This document shows positions 1 through 8,022 of a DNA stretch of 32,709 bases, piece after piece. The notes under the pieces were generated by a model. That model searched no databases. It was given only the letters and a program-made list of their open reading frames with translations, and had not been told where the DNA came from. Both the position numbers and the translations under genes were made by a program. The stretch comes from Streptomyces barkulensis (GTDB lineage Bacteria > Actinomycetota > Actinomycetes > Streptomycetales > Streptomycetaceae): positions 1-32,709 of the forward strand of contig NZ_PGSG01000021.1 of assembly GCF_002843305.1 (NCBI RefSeq). Reading direction: 5' to 3'. Within the stretch, counting starts at the first letter, position 1, and the number at the start of each line of letters is the position of its first letter.

Positions 1-25
1 GTACTAATAGGCCGAGGGCTTGACC
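1..25 (+). rRNA. 23S ribosomal RNA, 3' end (partial)
   Basis: The first bases (GTACTAATAGGCCGAGGGCT, then TGACC) match the conserved 3' terminus of actinobacterial 23S rRNA. The rest of the gene lies to the left of the window. The exact 3' end is approximate. About 70 nt of spacer separates it from 5S, and no tRNA is visible in the spacer. Confidence 0.85.
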
Positions 26-96
26 GTAGATGTTCGCGTCCACTGTGTGGGTTCTGAGACCACGACCCGCCTGGCCGGCGGTTGTTGTTTCGCCGT

Positions 97-215
97 GTTT
101 CGGTGGTCAGAGCGAGAGGGAAACGCCCGGTTACATTCCGAACCCGGAAGCTAAGCCTTTCAGCGCCGATGGTACTGCATGGGGGACCGTGTGGGAGAGT
201 AGGACGCCGCCGAAC
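97..215 (+). rRNA. 5S ribosomal RNA
   Basis: The segment starting GTTTCGGTGG and ending near GACGCCGCCGAAC is the standard Streptomyces 5S sequence. It includes the conserved internal stretch CCGAACCCGGAAGCTAAGCC and a length of about 119 nt. The first and last bases can pair (GTTTCGGTGG with CGCCGCCGAAC). The 3' end may differ by a few bases. Confidence 0.93.
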
Positions 216-225
216 AATTTGTGAG

Positions 226-267
226 GCCTCGGTCTCCGAGTTTCGACTCGGAGACCGAGGCTTTTTT
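226..267 (+). terminator. Rho-independent terminator of the rRNA operon
   Basis: A perfect 15-bp stem (226-240 with 247-261) encloses a 6-nt loop (TTTCGA) and is followed by six T residues at 262-267. It starts about ten bases after the 5S 3' end. This is the most canonical intrinsic terminator in the window. The 127 nt from here to the cmdA stop hold nothing I recognise. Confidence 0.93.
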
Positions 268-394
268 GCGTTCACGCTTTCCTTCCATGCTTTTCCTCGC
301 CGGAGTCGGCTGATCTCGGCGAGTACTTTCTCCGTATGCGGGCGTACCTGAGCCCGCAGCTCGTCGCTCCGGATCTCCTCGTGAGCAGCGGTGG

Positions 395-1951
395 TCAGGG
401 TGTGGGGCGCGCCGGCGGCTCGGCTTCGCCGAGCCGCGGCCACCAGGCGCGTGCCTGGGCCTCCGAGCGAAGCAGAGCCAGGGTCGGCATGCCCGTCGGC
501 TCGCCGTTCGCCAGGAGATCGGGCAGCTGGGGGATCGGGGCGACCGCCGCGACGTTGTGGAGGATCAGGGAGAGTGGTGGGTCGAGCCGACCGGCGGATG
601 ACCCTGCGGCCATGCGGCGGCCGTGCTCGACCACGCTCGCGGTGAGAGCCGTGAGGAGCGGCATCGTGCCGGGGGCGCGGCGCGGATCCTCGACGGTTTC
701 GCCCACGACATAGAGCGTTCCCCATTCGGCCGCAAAGGATTCCAGGGCGGCCGCATCCGTGCGCGGAGCCGTACAAGCGTTGCGGACGTGGAGTTGGGAC
801 AGGCAGGACAGAGCGCTTCGGACGGTGCGGACGGCGGCGTCCCGGCGCTCGGGGTGGGCGATCAGGGTCGCCTCCAGTTCGCCCGCCGCGCCGGACGCCG
901 CCTTGGGGTGCGTGCGCAGGATCCGGACGGCCTCCGAGGAGGAGCCCGCCGAGGCGCTGGCCCAGCGGTGGACCTGGCGGAACGGCTCGCCCGCCACGGC
1001 GGCCGCGTGGAGCCAGCAGCCCAGGAGCGTCTCGGCGGCGTCGTGGGCGGCCGCGTCCGCCCGTGCGGGGCTGCGTACGGGGGCGAGCAGGGCCGCGGCC
1101 CGTGCGGCGGCGGTACGGCGGTCGTCGCAGCCGTGGTGGGGCGACCAGCGCAGCCTCACGGGGGCGTCGGTGAGCTGTCCCGGGTCGTAGACGTGGACGG
1201 GGCCGAGCTTGGCGCGGGCTCCCGCGGTCTCCGCCCACAGGGCGGGGTCCGCGGTCACGACGAGGGCGGCTCCGGGGGCGGCGCGCAGGGCGTCGGCGGC
1301 CCGGACGGTGTGGAGAGTGCCGTACTCGACGCCCACGGGAGGGCCGGAGAACGCCTCGGGGACGGGATGGGCCCGTACGGTCGCCGGGGCCGGTACGGGC
1401 TCCTGCGGGGGAGCGGGGGCCGCTCTCCGGGGAGGAGGGCCGACTGCGTGAGTTCCGGGCTCTGCGGGGCCGGGGAGAGGCGCCGCGGCCGTCTCGTGGG
1501 GCGTGGGCGGGGCGCCCTTGTGCTGAGCCGCCTGCCGTGCGGCCCGCCGGGCCGCGCGCAGGGCGCGCCGTCGGGCCACGGCGCCGGCGGCGAAGAACCC
1601 CAGGACCGTCAGGACCATCGCCTGACTGATGAGGATCCCCCAGAACAGGCCCGGCCCCGGCAGGGCGCCGGCCTGCGCGCCGGGCCAGGCGGCGGCCAGG
1701 TCGCCCGGTTCGGAGACGAGCGCGCGCATGGCCGCCGGGGTGCGGACGAAGGTGACGCCCCGCGGCCATGCTCCGTGGGCGAGGAGACCGGCCAGCCCGG
1801 CGGCCGTCCAGCACAGGACGGTGACGCCCAGCAGGAAGCCCATGAGGCCCAGCAGCAGGCCGTCCGGGATGCCCCTCTCCGCCGGGGCGTCCGGTGGGGC
1901 GTCCGTACCGCCGCCCTGCGTCCCCGGTGCTCTGCCGTGGCCCCGGGCCAC
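395..1951 (-). CDS. cmdA: CmdA: VirD4/TraG-like membrane protein lacking ATPase motifs
   Basis: A 518-residue protein from a GTG start two bases after the cmdB stop. The frame is open further upstream, but that extension overlaps cmdB and is an Arg/Pro/His-rich shadow. Two membrane helices (about 31-58 and 102-125) are followed by a Pro/Ala-rich linker and a C-terminal domain (about 205-510). The domain's layout resembles type IV coupling proteins: a VVTADP...VHVYDPG strand region near 230-257, and at 461-504 an LILHNVAAVAPIPQLPDLL...RSEAQARAW stretch like the TraD/TraG C-terminus. No GxxxxGKS/T Walker A is present where it should be (about 208-225), and the Walker B D-E is replaced by H-N. 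Last gene of the cmd cluster (SCO4126 equivalent), which affects sporulation and chromosome segregation in S. coelicolor. The coupling-protein link is my inference from sequence pattern. Confidence 0.8.
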   Translation of the reverse strand: MARGHGRAPGTQGGGTDAPPDAPAERGIPDGLLLGLMGFLLGVTVLCWTAAGLAGLLAHGAWPRGVTFVRTPAAMRALVSEPGDLAAAWPGAQAGALPGPGLFWGILISQAMVLTVLGFFAAGAVARRRALRAARRAARQAAQHKGAPPTPHETAAAPLPGPAEPGTHAVGPPPRRAAPAPPQEPVPAPATVRAHPVPEAFSGPPVGVEYGTLHTVRAADALRAAPGAALVVTADPALWAETAGARAKLGPVHVYDPGQLTDAPVRLRWSPHHGCDDRRTAAARAAALLAPVRSPARADAAAHDAAETLLGCWLHAAAVAGEPFRQVHRWASASAGSSSEAVRILRTHPKAASGAAGELEATLIAHPERRDAAVRTVRSALSCLSQLHVRNACTAPRTDAAALESFAAEWGTLYVVGETVEDPRRAPGTMPLLTALTASVVEHGRRMAAGSSAGRLDPPLSLILHNVAAVAPIPQLPDLLANGEPTGMPTLALLRSEAQARAWWPRLGEAEPPARPTP

Positions 1952-1953
1952 CG

Positions 1954-3396
1954 TCAGGCCACCGTCTCGTCGGCGCGTGCGAGCCGCTCCATCGCGGCGG
2001 CCCGGGACTCGGTCTCGGCGTCGAGCTCGTCGGCCAGGGTGTCCTGCGGGGGCGAGTGGGGCGAGGAGCCGGCCGGGGAGTCGGCCGAGGAGGATTCGGT
2101 CATGGCGCGGTCGGTGAAGACCAGCGGGCGCTCGGCCTCGGTGATCAGGTGTTTGACGACCTGGACGTTGCCGTTGACGTCCCAGACGGCGATACCGGGG
2201 GTGAGGGTGGGGATGATCTCCACGGCCCAGCGTGGCAGGCCCAGCACCTTTCCGGTGGCCCGTGCCTCGTCGGCCTTCTGGGCGTAGACGGTGCGGGTGG
2301 ACGCCATCTTGAGGATGGCCGCCGCCTCCCGGGCCGCCGCTCCGTCGACGACGTCCGACAGATGGTGGACGACCGCGACGAACGACAGGCCCAGGCGCCG
2401 GCCGAACTTCAGCAGGCGCTGGAAGAGCTGGGCGACGAACGGGCTGTTGATGATGTGCCACGCCTCCTCGACCAGGAAGATGCGCTTCTTGCGGTCGGGG
2501 CGGATCCAGGTGTGCTCCAGCCAGACGCCGACGATGGCCATCAGGATCGGCATGGCGATGGAGTTGCGGTCGATGTGGGAGAGGTCGAAGACGGTCAGGG
2601 GAGCGTCGAGGTCGATGCCCACCGTCGTCGGGCCGTCGAACATGCCGCGCAGGTCGCCGTCGACCAGGCGGTCCAGGACGAGGGCCACGTCCAGGCCCCA
2701 GGCGCGCACGTCCTCCAGGGCGACGTTCATCGCCTCGGCCGACTCCGGCTCCGGATGGCGCAGTTGTTCGACTATGTCGGTGAGGACGGGCTGGCGTCCG
2801 GTGACGGTGTCGTTGACGTAGGAGTGCGCGACCTTCAGCGCGAAGCCGGCGCGCTCGTCGAGGCCGTGGCCCATGGCGACCTCGATGATGGTGCGCAGCA
2901 GGGCGAGCTGGCCGGTGGTGGTGATGGACGGGTCCAGCGGGTTGAGGCGGATGCCCTGGTCGAGGGCGGCCGTCGGGTCCAGGCGGATGGGGGTGACGCC
3001 CATCTGCTCGGCGATCAGGTTCCACTCGCCGACGCCGTCCTCGCCCTGGGCGTCCAGGACGACGACCTGGCGGTCGCGGAAGCGCAGCTGGCGCAGGATG
3101 TAGGTCTTCTCCAGCGCCGACTTGCCGTTGCCGGACTCGCCCAGCACCAGCCAGTGGGGGGCCGGGAGCTGCTGGCCGTAGAGCTGGAAGGGGTCGTAGA
3201 TGTAGCCCTTGCCGCTGTATACCTCGCGGCCGATGATCACTCCGGAGTCGCCCAGTCCGGGCGCGGCGGTGGGCAGGTAGACGGCCTGGGCCTGGCCCGT
3301 GGAGGTGCGCACGGGCAGGCGGGTGGTCTCGGTCTTGCCGAAGACGAAGCTGGTGAAGGCGTCGGTGACGGCGGTCAGCGGATCGAACGCGGCCAT
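1954..3396 (-). CDS. cmdB: CmdB: VirB4-like ATP/GTP-binding protein
   Basis: A 480-residue protein. The ATG is preceded by GGAGG 11 bases upstream and lies 14 nt after the cmdC stop; the longer open frame upstream overlaps cmdC. Walker A is GESGNGKS (86-93), Walker B is IFLVEEAW (306-313), and the motif order fits VirB4/TraC-type HerA/FtsK-superfamily ATPases. A VVLDAQGE strand follows Walker A, and an arginine-rich FGRRLGLSF segment follows Walker B. The C-terminal 40 residues are Ser/Pro/Glu-rich and probably disordered. In S. coelicolor, CmdB (SCO4127) was reported to be membrane-located, with an ATPase domain essential for function. It is the only protein in the cluster with intact nucleotide-binding motifs, so it is presumably the motor. 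Confidence 0.88.
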   Translation of the reverse strand: MAAFDPLTAVTDAFTSFVFGKTETTRLPVRTSTGQAQAVYLPTAAPGLGDSGVIIGREVYSGKGYIYDPFQLYGQQLPAPHWLVLGESGNGKSALEKTYILRQLRFRDRQVVVLDAQGEDGVGEWNLIAEQMGVTPIRLDPTAALDQGIRLNPLDPSITTTGQLALLRTIIEVAMGHGLDERAGFALKVAHSYVNDTVTGRQPVLTDIVEQLRHPEPESAEAMNVALEDVRAWGLDVALVLDRLVDGDLRGMFDGPTTVGIDLDAPLTVFDLSHIDRNSIAMPILMAIVGVWLEHTWIRPDRKKRIFLVEEAWHIINSPFVAQLFQRLLKFGRRLGLSFVAVVHHLSDVVDGAAAREAAAILKMASTRTVYAQKADEARATGKVLGLPRWAVEIIPTLTPGIAVWDVNGNVQVVKHLITEAERPLVFTDRAMTESSSADSPAGSSPHSPPQDTLADELDAETESRAAAMERLARADETVA

Positions 3397-3410
3397 GGTG
3401 TTGCGCCTCC

Positions 3411-4961
3411 TCAGCGGCGGATGCCGGTCGCGAACGGCAGGGTGTTCACGAACGCACGGTGATGCTCGCGGTCGCACCACTCCAGCTTCAAGTAGCTCTT
3501 TCCGGCCGATGCCCGGATCGTGCGCTTGTCACGTGCCAGGGCGTCGGGGTTGCGGGAGGAGACGGTGATGTAGCCGACGAGGTTGACGCCCGCGGCGCCG
3601 GAGGCGAGGTCCTCGCCGCGCTGGTCGACGCGGCTGTGGGCGGCCACGTCGCGCGGGTCGACGGTGCGGTTCATCTTGGCGGCACGGCTGGCCTCGGCGG
3701 CGTCGTTGGTCTTCTCCGTCAGCATGCGCTCGATGGCGACCTCGGTCGGCTCCAGGTCCATGCAGACGGCGACGGTGCGGATCACGTCGGGGGTGTGGAC
3801 CAGCAGCGGGGCGAGGAAGTTGACGCCCACGGGGGTCATCGGCCACTCCTTGACCCAGGCGGTGGCGTGGCACCAGGGGGCGCGGGTGGCGGACTCGCGG
3901 GTCTTGGCCTGGAGGTGGGTGGGCTCGGAGGCGTCCAGCTCGGCGGGCCAGGCGTTGCGGCGGCTCATGGCCTGGATGTGGTCGATGGGGTGGTCCGGGT
4001 CGTACATGGAGTGGATCAGGGACGCCATGCGGGACTGGCCCAGCGGCTGCCGCACCCGGATGTCGGCCTCGGCGAGGCGGGCGCAGATGTCGGTCAGTTC
4101 ACGGGCCATGACGACGGCCAGGCCCTCGTCGCGGGTGAGGCGGCGGCCGGTGGAGGCGCGGGTGGCCTTGGCGATCGCGGTGGCCTCGGCGGCCAGGTCG
4201 CGGGTGTAGTGCATGCAGGCCACCAGGTAGGCGCGGTGCTGCTCGCTGGAGGTGGAGACCATCGACAGCAGTTGCTCGTAGGAGTCGCGCAGCCAGGGTG
4301 CGGCCCGCTCGTCGCCGCGCTGTGCGACGTCCTTGGCGTGGGCGTCGGGGTCGGCGGGGAGGGTGCGGGCGAGCATCTGGAGGCGGGTGACGAAGCCGTC
4401 GCCGTTGGCCACGTGCTTGAGGAGGGTGCCGAAGCGGTCGACGAGGGCCTCCTGGTCCTCGCTGTCGCGCAGGCCCACGCCCGGTCCCTCGATCTCGATG
4501 GCGGCGGTGACGGTGCGGCGGTCGGCGTGGAGCAGTACGGCGATCTCGTCGGGCCCGAAGGGCGCGGACAGCCAGTTGACCCGGCCGACGCCGGGGGGCG
4601 CGGGGATGTCCACCTCGGTGCCGTCCAGCCGGGTGCCGGCCTCGGCGGCGGTGGAGCGGTAGGTGGTGCCGCGGCGCAGCAGGCGCCGGTAACTGCGTTT
4701 GATCTCGAACCACCTGTAGTACGTCCGGCCGTTGTAGGGGACGTACACCGCGGCCAGGGCGAGCAGCGGGAAGCCGACCAGCAGGGCGATGCGCAGCGAC
4801 AGGACGGGGACGAGGAGCCCGCTCATCATGCCGAGGAAGGCGCCCGCGACGATCAGCGCGATCTCGCCCGTCTCCCGGTTCCTGCCGACGACGGCGTTGG
4901 GACGGGCGCGCCCGATCATGTACGTGCGGCGCGGAGCGACGGTGTGGGACGGGGTCGTCAT
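3411..4961 (-). CDS. cmdC: CmdC: membrane-anchored SCO6880-family protein (T4SS PrgI/VirB3-VirB4 N-terminal-like)
   Basis: A 516-residue protein. Its ATG overlaps the cmdD stop (ATGA), indicating translational coupling. Two membrane helices (about 33-53 and 55-75) are followed by VYVPYNGRTYYRWF and a large cytosolic domain. The paired N-terminal helices then a soluble region are typical of PrgI/VirB3-type proteins; in many Gram-positive T4SSs these are followed by a VirB4 N-terminal domain, while the ATPase core here is the next gene, cmdB. No Walker A is seen. The split suggests CmdC plus CmdB together correspond to one VirB3/VirB4 unit; this is inference. SCO4128 equivalent. The family name (SCO6880) is given from memory of database naming. 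Confidence 0.82.
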   Translation of the reverse strand: MTTPSHTVAPRRTYMIGRARPNAVVGRNRETGEIALIVAGAFLGMMSGLLVPVLSLRIALLVGFPLLALAAVYVPYNGRTYYRWFEIKRSYRRLLRRGTTYRSTAAEAGTRLDGTEVDIPAPPGVGRVNWLSAPFGPDEIAVLLHADRRTVTAAIEIEGPGVGLRDSEDQEALVDRFGTLLKHVANGDGFVTRLQMLARTLPADPDAHAKDVAQRGDERAAPWLRDSYEQLLSMVSTSSEQHRAYLVACMHYTRDLAAEATAIAKATRASTGRRLTRDEGLAVVMARELTDICARLAEADIRVRQPLGQSRMASLIHSMYDPDHPIDHIQAMSRRNAWPAELDASEPTHLQAKTRESATRAPWCHATAWVKEWPMTPVGVNFLAPLLVHTPDVIRTVAVCMDLEPTEVAIERMLTEKTNDAAEASRAAKMNRTVDPRDVAAHSRVDQRGEDLASGAAGVNLVGYITVSSRNPDALARDKRTIRASAGKSYLKLEWCDREHHRAFVNTLPFATGIRR

Positions 4962-6280
4962 CCGCGATCACCTCCGGTGCGGTTGCTGGTGGTGCCGCCG
5001 CCGCTGCCCGTGCGGGACGGGGGCGGCGCGGCGGGCCGGGAGGAGGTCCGGTCGCCGCGCGAGGCGTGGGCGGCCACACCGCCGGAGACCGGGTTGGCGG
5101 GCCGGGGGGCGGCGCCGGACTGCCCGCCGCCGCTGCCGCCCTCGGCGCCGCCGCGGGCGCTGTGGGTGGTGATGCCCTGGCGGAGCATCGCGGCGGGGGA
5201 GGAGACGACGGCGGCGGCCGTACGGGAGGCGGGGTCGGCACTGGCGTTGCGCTGGCGGACGATCTCGTCGCCGAAGCCGGGGACGAAGCGGTAGATCATG
5301 GCGCTGGCGAAGATGGCGAGCAGGATGATCGCCAGACCGGAGACGATCGCGGAGAAGGCGTTCGGGCCCTCGTCGGAGGCGAGCGCCCCGGCGAGGCCGA
5401 GGACGATGACGATGACCGGCTTGACGAGGATCACCGCGATCATGATGCCCGCCCAGCGGCGTACGTGGCCCCACAGGTTCTTGTCGACGAGCCCGGCGTA
5501 GACGACCGTGCCCAGCAGGGCGCCGACGTACAGCAGGGCGGCGCGGATGACGAGTTCGAGCCAGAGGACGCCGGCGGCGAGGACGGAGACGAGGGAGACG
5601 ACGATCAGCATGATCGGGCCGCCGCCGATGTCGTCGCCCTTCTTCAGAGCCTCGGAGAAGGAGCCGAAGAACTTGTCCGTGTCGGATCCGGTGCCCGCGG
5701 CGATCACGTCGGTGACGGCGTCGGTCGCGGTGACCAGGGTGTAGAGGATCAGGGGGGTGAAGGCGGAGGCGAGGACCGTCAGCCACAGGAAGCCGATGGC
5801 CTCGGTGAGGGCCTCGGTGAGGGGGATGCCGCGCACGGCGCGCTTGGCGACGGCCAGCAGCCACAGCACCAGGGTGAGGATCGTCGAGGCGGCGAAGACG
5901 ACGGCGTACTGGCGCAGGAAGGCGGGGTTGGTGAAGTCGACGGTGGCGGTGGAGGAGACGGCCTCGGAGAGCTTGTCGACGATCCAGGCGGCGGCCTCGG
6001 CGCAGCCCTGGGCGAGGGAGGAGAGGGGGTCGAGGGTGGACAGGGGGTCGGAGTCGGCGCCGCCGCTGCCGGGCCCGTCGGTCTCGCACAGGTCCCCGAT
6101 GGGGCCGTCGAGTTCTTCCTCGCAGGCGTCCGGCTCCTCTTCGGCCGGTGGCGAGGGTGTCGGCTCGTCGGCCGCCGCACGGGCGGCCGGCCAGAGCCCT
6201 GCGGCCTGCAGGCCCGCCAGGAGTGCGGCGAGCGACAGGGCGCGGCGCGGGGCGCGGCGGCCGGCTCGGTCAACGGGCAT
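4958..6280 (-). CDS. cmdD: CmdD: VirB6/TrbL-like polytopic membrane protein
   Basis: A 440-residue protein with an N-terminal signal-like helix (about 13-37, ending ARAAADEP) and an acidic Cys-containing loop (C53, C65, C93). About six membrane helices follow, at 125-145, 162-183, 222-242, 243-263, 277-301 and 309-331. The C-terminal tail (340-440) is Gly/Ser/Arg-rich and predicted disordered. This arrangement is characteristic of VirB6/TrbL channel proteins of type IV secretion systems. The ATG has a GAGGG upstream; the gene overlaps cmdE by 11 nt and cmdC by 4 nt, so the three are translationally coupled. SCO4129 equivalent. Confidence 0.82.
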   Translation of the reverse strand: MPVDRAGRRAPRRALSLAALLAGLQAAGLWPAARAAADEPTPSPPAEEEPDACEEELDGPIGDLCETDGPGSGGADSDPLSTLDPLSSLAQGCAEAAAWIVDKLSEAVSSTATVDFTNPAFLRQYAVVFAASTILTLVLWLLAVAKRAVRGIPLTEALTEAIGFLWLTVLASAFTPLILYTLVTATDAVTDVIAAGTGSDTDKFFGSFSEALKKGDDIGGGPIMLIVVSLVSVLAAGVLWLELVIRAALLYVGALLGTVVYAGLVDKNLWGHVRRWAGIMIAVILVKPVIVIVLGLAGALASDEGPNAFSAIVSGLAIILLAIFASAMIYRFVPGFGDEIVRQRNASADPASRTAAAVVSSPAAMLRQGITTHSARGGAEGGSGGGQSGAAPRPANPVSGGVAAHASRGDRTSSRPAAPPPSRTGSGGGTTSNRTGGDRG

Positions 6281-7061
6281 AGGTGAACCCTCCGTACTCC
6301 TCGACGGCCCTGCTGATGTCCTCGGCGGTGGAGGCCCGGATGTCGCCCGGTACGGGGGCGGGGCCGTCCTTCTGGGAGTCCTCGGCGATCCTCCAGTCGG
6401 ATCCGGTCCACCTCAGCCGGAAGGTCCAGGTCTTCCAGGTGGTGGTCACGGGGAGGGTGGACTCCTCGCCGGCCATGCCGACCAGACCCGTGTACCAGAC
6501 CTCGACGGTGGCGCCGTCGCCCTCGTACTCCGTCACCCTGGTGCCGACGGGGACGGTGCGTGAGACGAAGGTCATGCCCTCGGGGGCCTCACCCTCGGGT
6601 GTGAGCCCCAGGCGCTCGAAGAGGGCCTTCGAATAGGCCCTGTCCTGCCGGTCCTTGACGTGTGCGGCGGCTTCGGGGGTGTAGAGGGTGTCGACGAGCA
6701 TGTGCCGGTGCTCGGTCTCGAACATGCCCGTACCGCCCAGCGCCACCGCGTAGTTGGCCGCGGCGCTCTGTGCGCCCTGCTCGGTGCGGGGGAAGCCCGA
6801 GGGCACGCCGCCCGACCGCCCGGTGACGGGGCGTTCGCCGGTGGGTGCGGTGGGCCGGGCGTCCTCACGGGCCTGCGGGCCGCCGCCGTCCGGCGGGGTG
6901 TCGTCGCCGCCTCTGTTGGCGAAGGCGATGGCCGCGATCAGCAGGACGACGACGCCCACCACCGTCACCATGCTGCGGCCCACCCGGACGGGCTGCCGCC
7001 GGGGCTCGTCGTACGCGTCGACGACGTCGTCCTCGTACCCGCCATCGCCGCCGATGCTCAT
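6270..7061 (-). CDS. cmdE: CmdE: VirB8/TcpC-like bitopic membrane protein
   Basis: A 263-residue protein: a 29-residue acidic cytosolic tail, one membrane helix (about 30-49), a Pro/Gly-rich linker to about 95, and an extracytoplasmic domain to the end. The topology and domain size match VirB8/TcpC/TraM proteins, with one NTF2-like domain after the linker; the segment WKTWTFRLRWTGSDWRIAED resembles the closing strands of an NTF2-like fold. The ATG lies about ten bases after GAGAGG. Its 3' end overlaps the cmdD start. SCO4130 equivalent. VirB8 assignment rests on topology and pattern, not on a profile search. Confidence 0.78.
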   Translation of the reverse strand: MSIGGDGGYEDDVVDAYDEPRRQPVRVGRSMVTVVGVVVLLIAAIAFANRGGDDTPPDGGGPQAREDARPTAPTGERPVTGRSGGVPSGFPRTEQGAQSAAANYAVALGGTGMFETEHRHMLVDTLYTPEAAAHVKDRQDRAYSKALFERLGLTPEGEAPEGMTFVSRTVPVGTRVTEYEGDGATVEVWYTGLVGMAGEESTLPVTTTWKTWTFRLRWTGSDWRIAEDSQKDGPAPVPGDIRASTAEDISRAVEEYGGFTYAR

Positions 7062-7601
7062 CGTGCGTGTGCCCTCTCGGTCGCCCGGGCGCCGCCCGGT
7101 TGTCGTCGTGCCCTGTCCTTGACGTTAACTCCGCCGGGGCGGTTGTGGGACCGGTGTGTGCGGGATCGCTTCCGCACCGTGAGCGGTGGATCGCCGGCCC
7201 CGGCCCGGTGGGGCCGCCTCGCGCCCTCCGGTCGCGTTCCGGTGGGGGAGGAGGGGAGCCGGCCGGGGCGGGCGCGGATCCTGGGCTGGTGCATCGCTGC
7301 GGTGCTCTTTTTCCTGGTGGGGGGAGCGGTTCGGCGGCCGGGCCCCTCCGGGGCGGCCGGGCCGGCGCCGGCGGTGTCCGCCGCCGGCCGCCGGAACGCG
7401 ACCGGAGGGGGAGGTGCCCGGCCCCGCGGGCGTGACGGTTCTCACGGGGCGTCAGCCGCCCGCCGTCCGGGGCGTGTACCGCCGGCCGGTGGTGCACGGG
7501 GCGGTCCGGGGCGGTCCGGTCCGCTCGCCGGGCACGCGGACGCGTCCGGGAGCCGGGCACCGGTGGGCGGCGGCCGGAGGGGGAGGCGGGGCGGTGCGCG
7601 G
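7062..7601. other. 540-nt structured gap between cmdE and cmdF, no convincing gene
   Basis: No reading frame here looks coding: translations in all frames are Arg/Pro/Gly-rich and none has a usable ribosome site. A minus-strand frame at 7058-7294 would run into cmdE and was rejected. The stretch is extremely GC-rich and full of inverted repeats. These include a 19-bp perfect pair (7224-7242 with 7391-7409) enclosing smaller GC hairpins, and a 10-bp tandem GGGGCGGTCC near 7498-7517. All other junctions in the cluster overlap or are under 15 nt apart. It is a plausible untranslated structured RNA segment or a site of an internal promoter. Confidence 0.6.
7224..7409. repeat. 19-bp perfect inverted repeat with 148-nt loop
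   Basis: Positions 7224-7242 read CCCTCCGGTCGCGTTCCGG and 7391-7409 are the exact reverse complement. The enclosed region contains further GC-rich near-palindromes around 7335-7390, so transcribed RNA could fold into a long branched stem. It lies entirely in the cmdF-cmdE gap. Confidence 0.85.
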
Positions 7602-7910
7602 CTACACGGCCATGCCGTAGACGATCGTGAAGAGCGTGCCGAGGGAACCGATGATGAAGACCCCGGTCAGGCCCGCCACGATCAGGCCCTTGCCCTGCTC
7701 CGCGCTGAAGGTGTCGCGCAGCGCCGTGGCGCCGATGCGCTGTTTGGCCGCGCCCCAGATGGCGATGCCGAGGCAGAGGAGGATGGCGACGGCCATGACG
7801 ACCTCGATCATCACGCGGGCCTCGTTGCCCAGTGATCCGAACGGGCCCCAGTCGGGGGCGATTCCGCCGATGATGGTGGTGATGTCGCCCTTTTCGGCTG
7901 CCAGAAACAT
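7602..7910 (-). CDS. cmdF: CmdF: small VirB2/TrbC-like two-helix membrane protein
   Basis: A 102-residue protein with two hydrophobic helices (about 32-54 and 75-98) separated by a short basic loop (AAKQRIGATALRDTF). The N-terminus (MFLAAEKGDITTIIGGIAPD) has no signal peptide. Two-helix hydrophobic peptides of this size at the head of T4SS clusters are usually the VirB2-type pilin or an equivalent small subunit. The ATG has only a weak GGTGA upstream. First gene of the cluster in transcription order (SCO4131 equivalent). Pilin function is inferred from size, topology and position only. Confidence 0.78.
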   Translation of the reverse strand: MFLAAEKGDITTIIGGIAPDWGPFGSLGNEARVMIEVVMAVAILLCLGIAIWGAAKQRIGATALRDTFSAEQGKGLIVAGLTGVFIIGSLGTLFTIVYGMAV

Positions 7911-8022
7911 GCTGTGTTCACCGCCCCGGTGAGGGTTGTCGAAAGTTGCGCTTCACTTGGATTCTGACACGGTTGCGGCCGAATCGGCAGTGAACTCCTT
8001 TCGGATGGGGGAGGGTTGAGGG
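7911..8022. promoter_or_regulatory. Divergent promoter region, cmdF / SLT-NlpC gene
   Basis: A 112-nt region between divergent starts. For the plus strand, TTGTCG (7936-7941) sits 17 nt before GGATTC (7959-7964). For the minus strand, CAGAAT (complement of 7961-7966) could be a -10. An 11-nt palindrome GCCGAATCGGC lies at 7978-7988 and could be an operator shared by both genes. Element assignments are tentative. Confidence 0.4.

Noticed and set aside
216..394. tRNA gene after 5S
   Set aside because: The only strong secondary structure is the terminator; no cloverleaf, TPsiC or anticodon arm is present.
623..3462. Long plus-strand open frames opposite cmdA and cmdB
   Set aside because: They are mirror frames of GC-rich coding sequence: composition is Gly/Arg/Val-rich without motifs, and the minus-strand genes have clear domains, ribosome sites and overlap logic.
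7058..7294. Small minus-strand gene in the cmdE-cmdF gap
   Set aside because: Arg/Pro-rich translation, no ribosome site, and it runs through the cmdE start.
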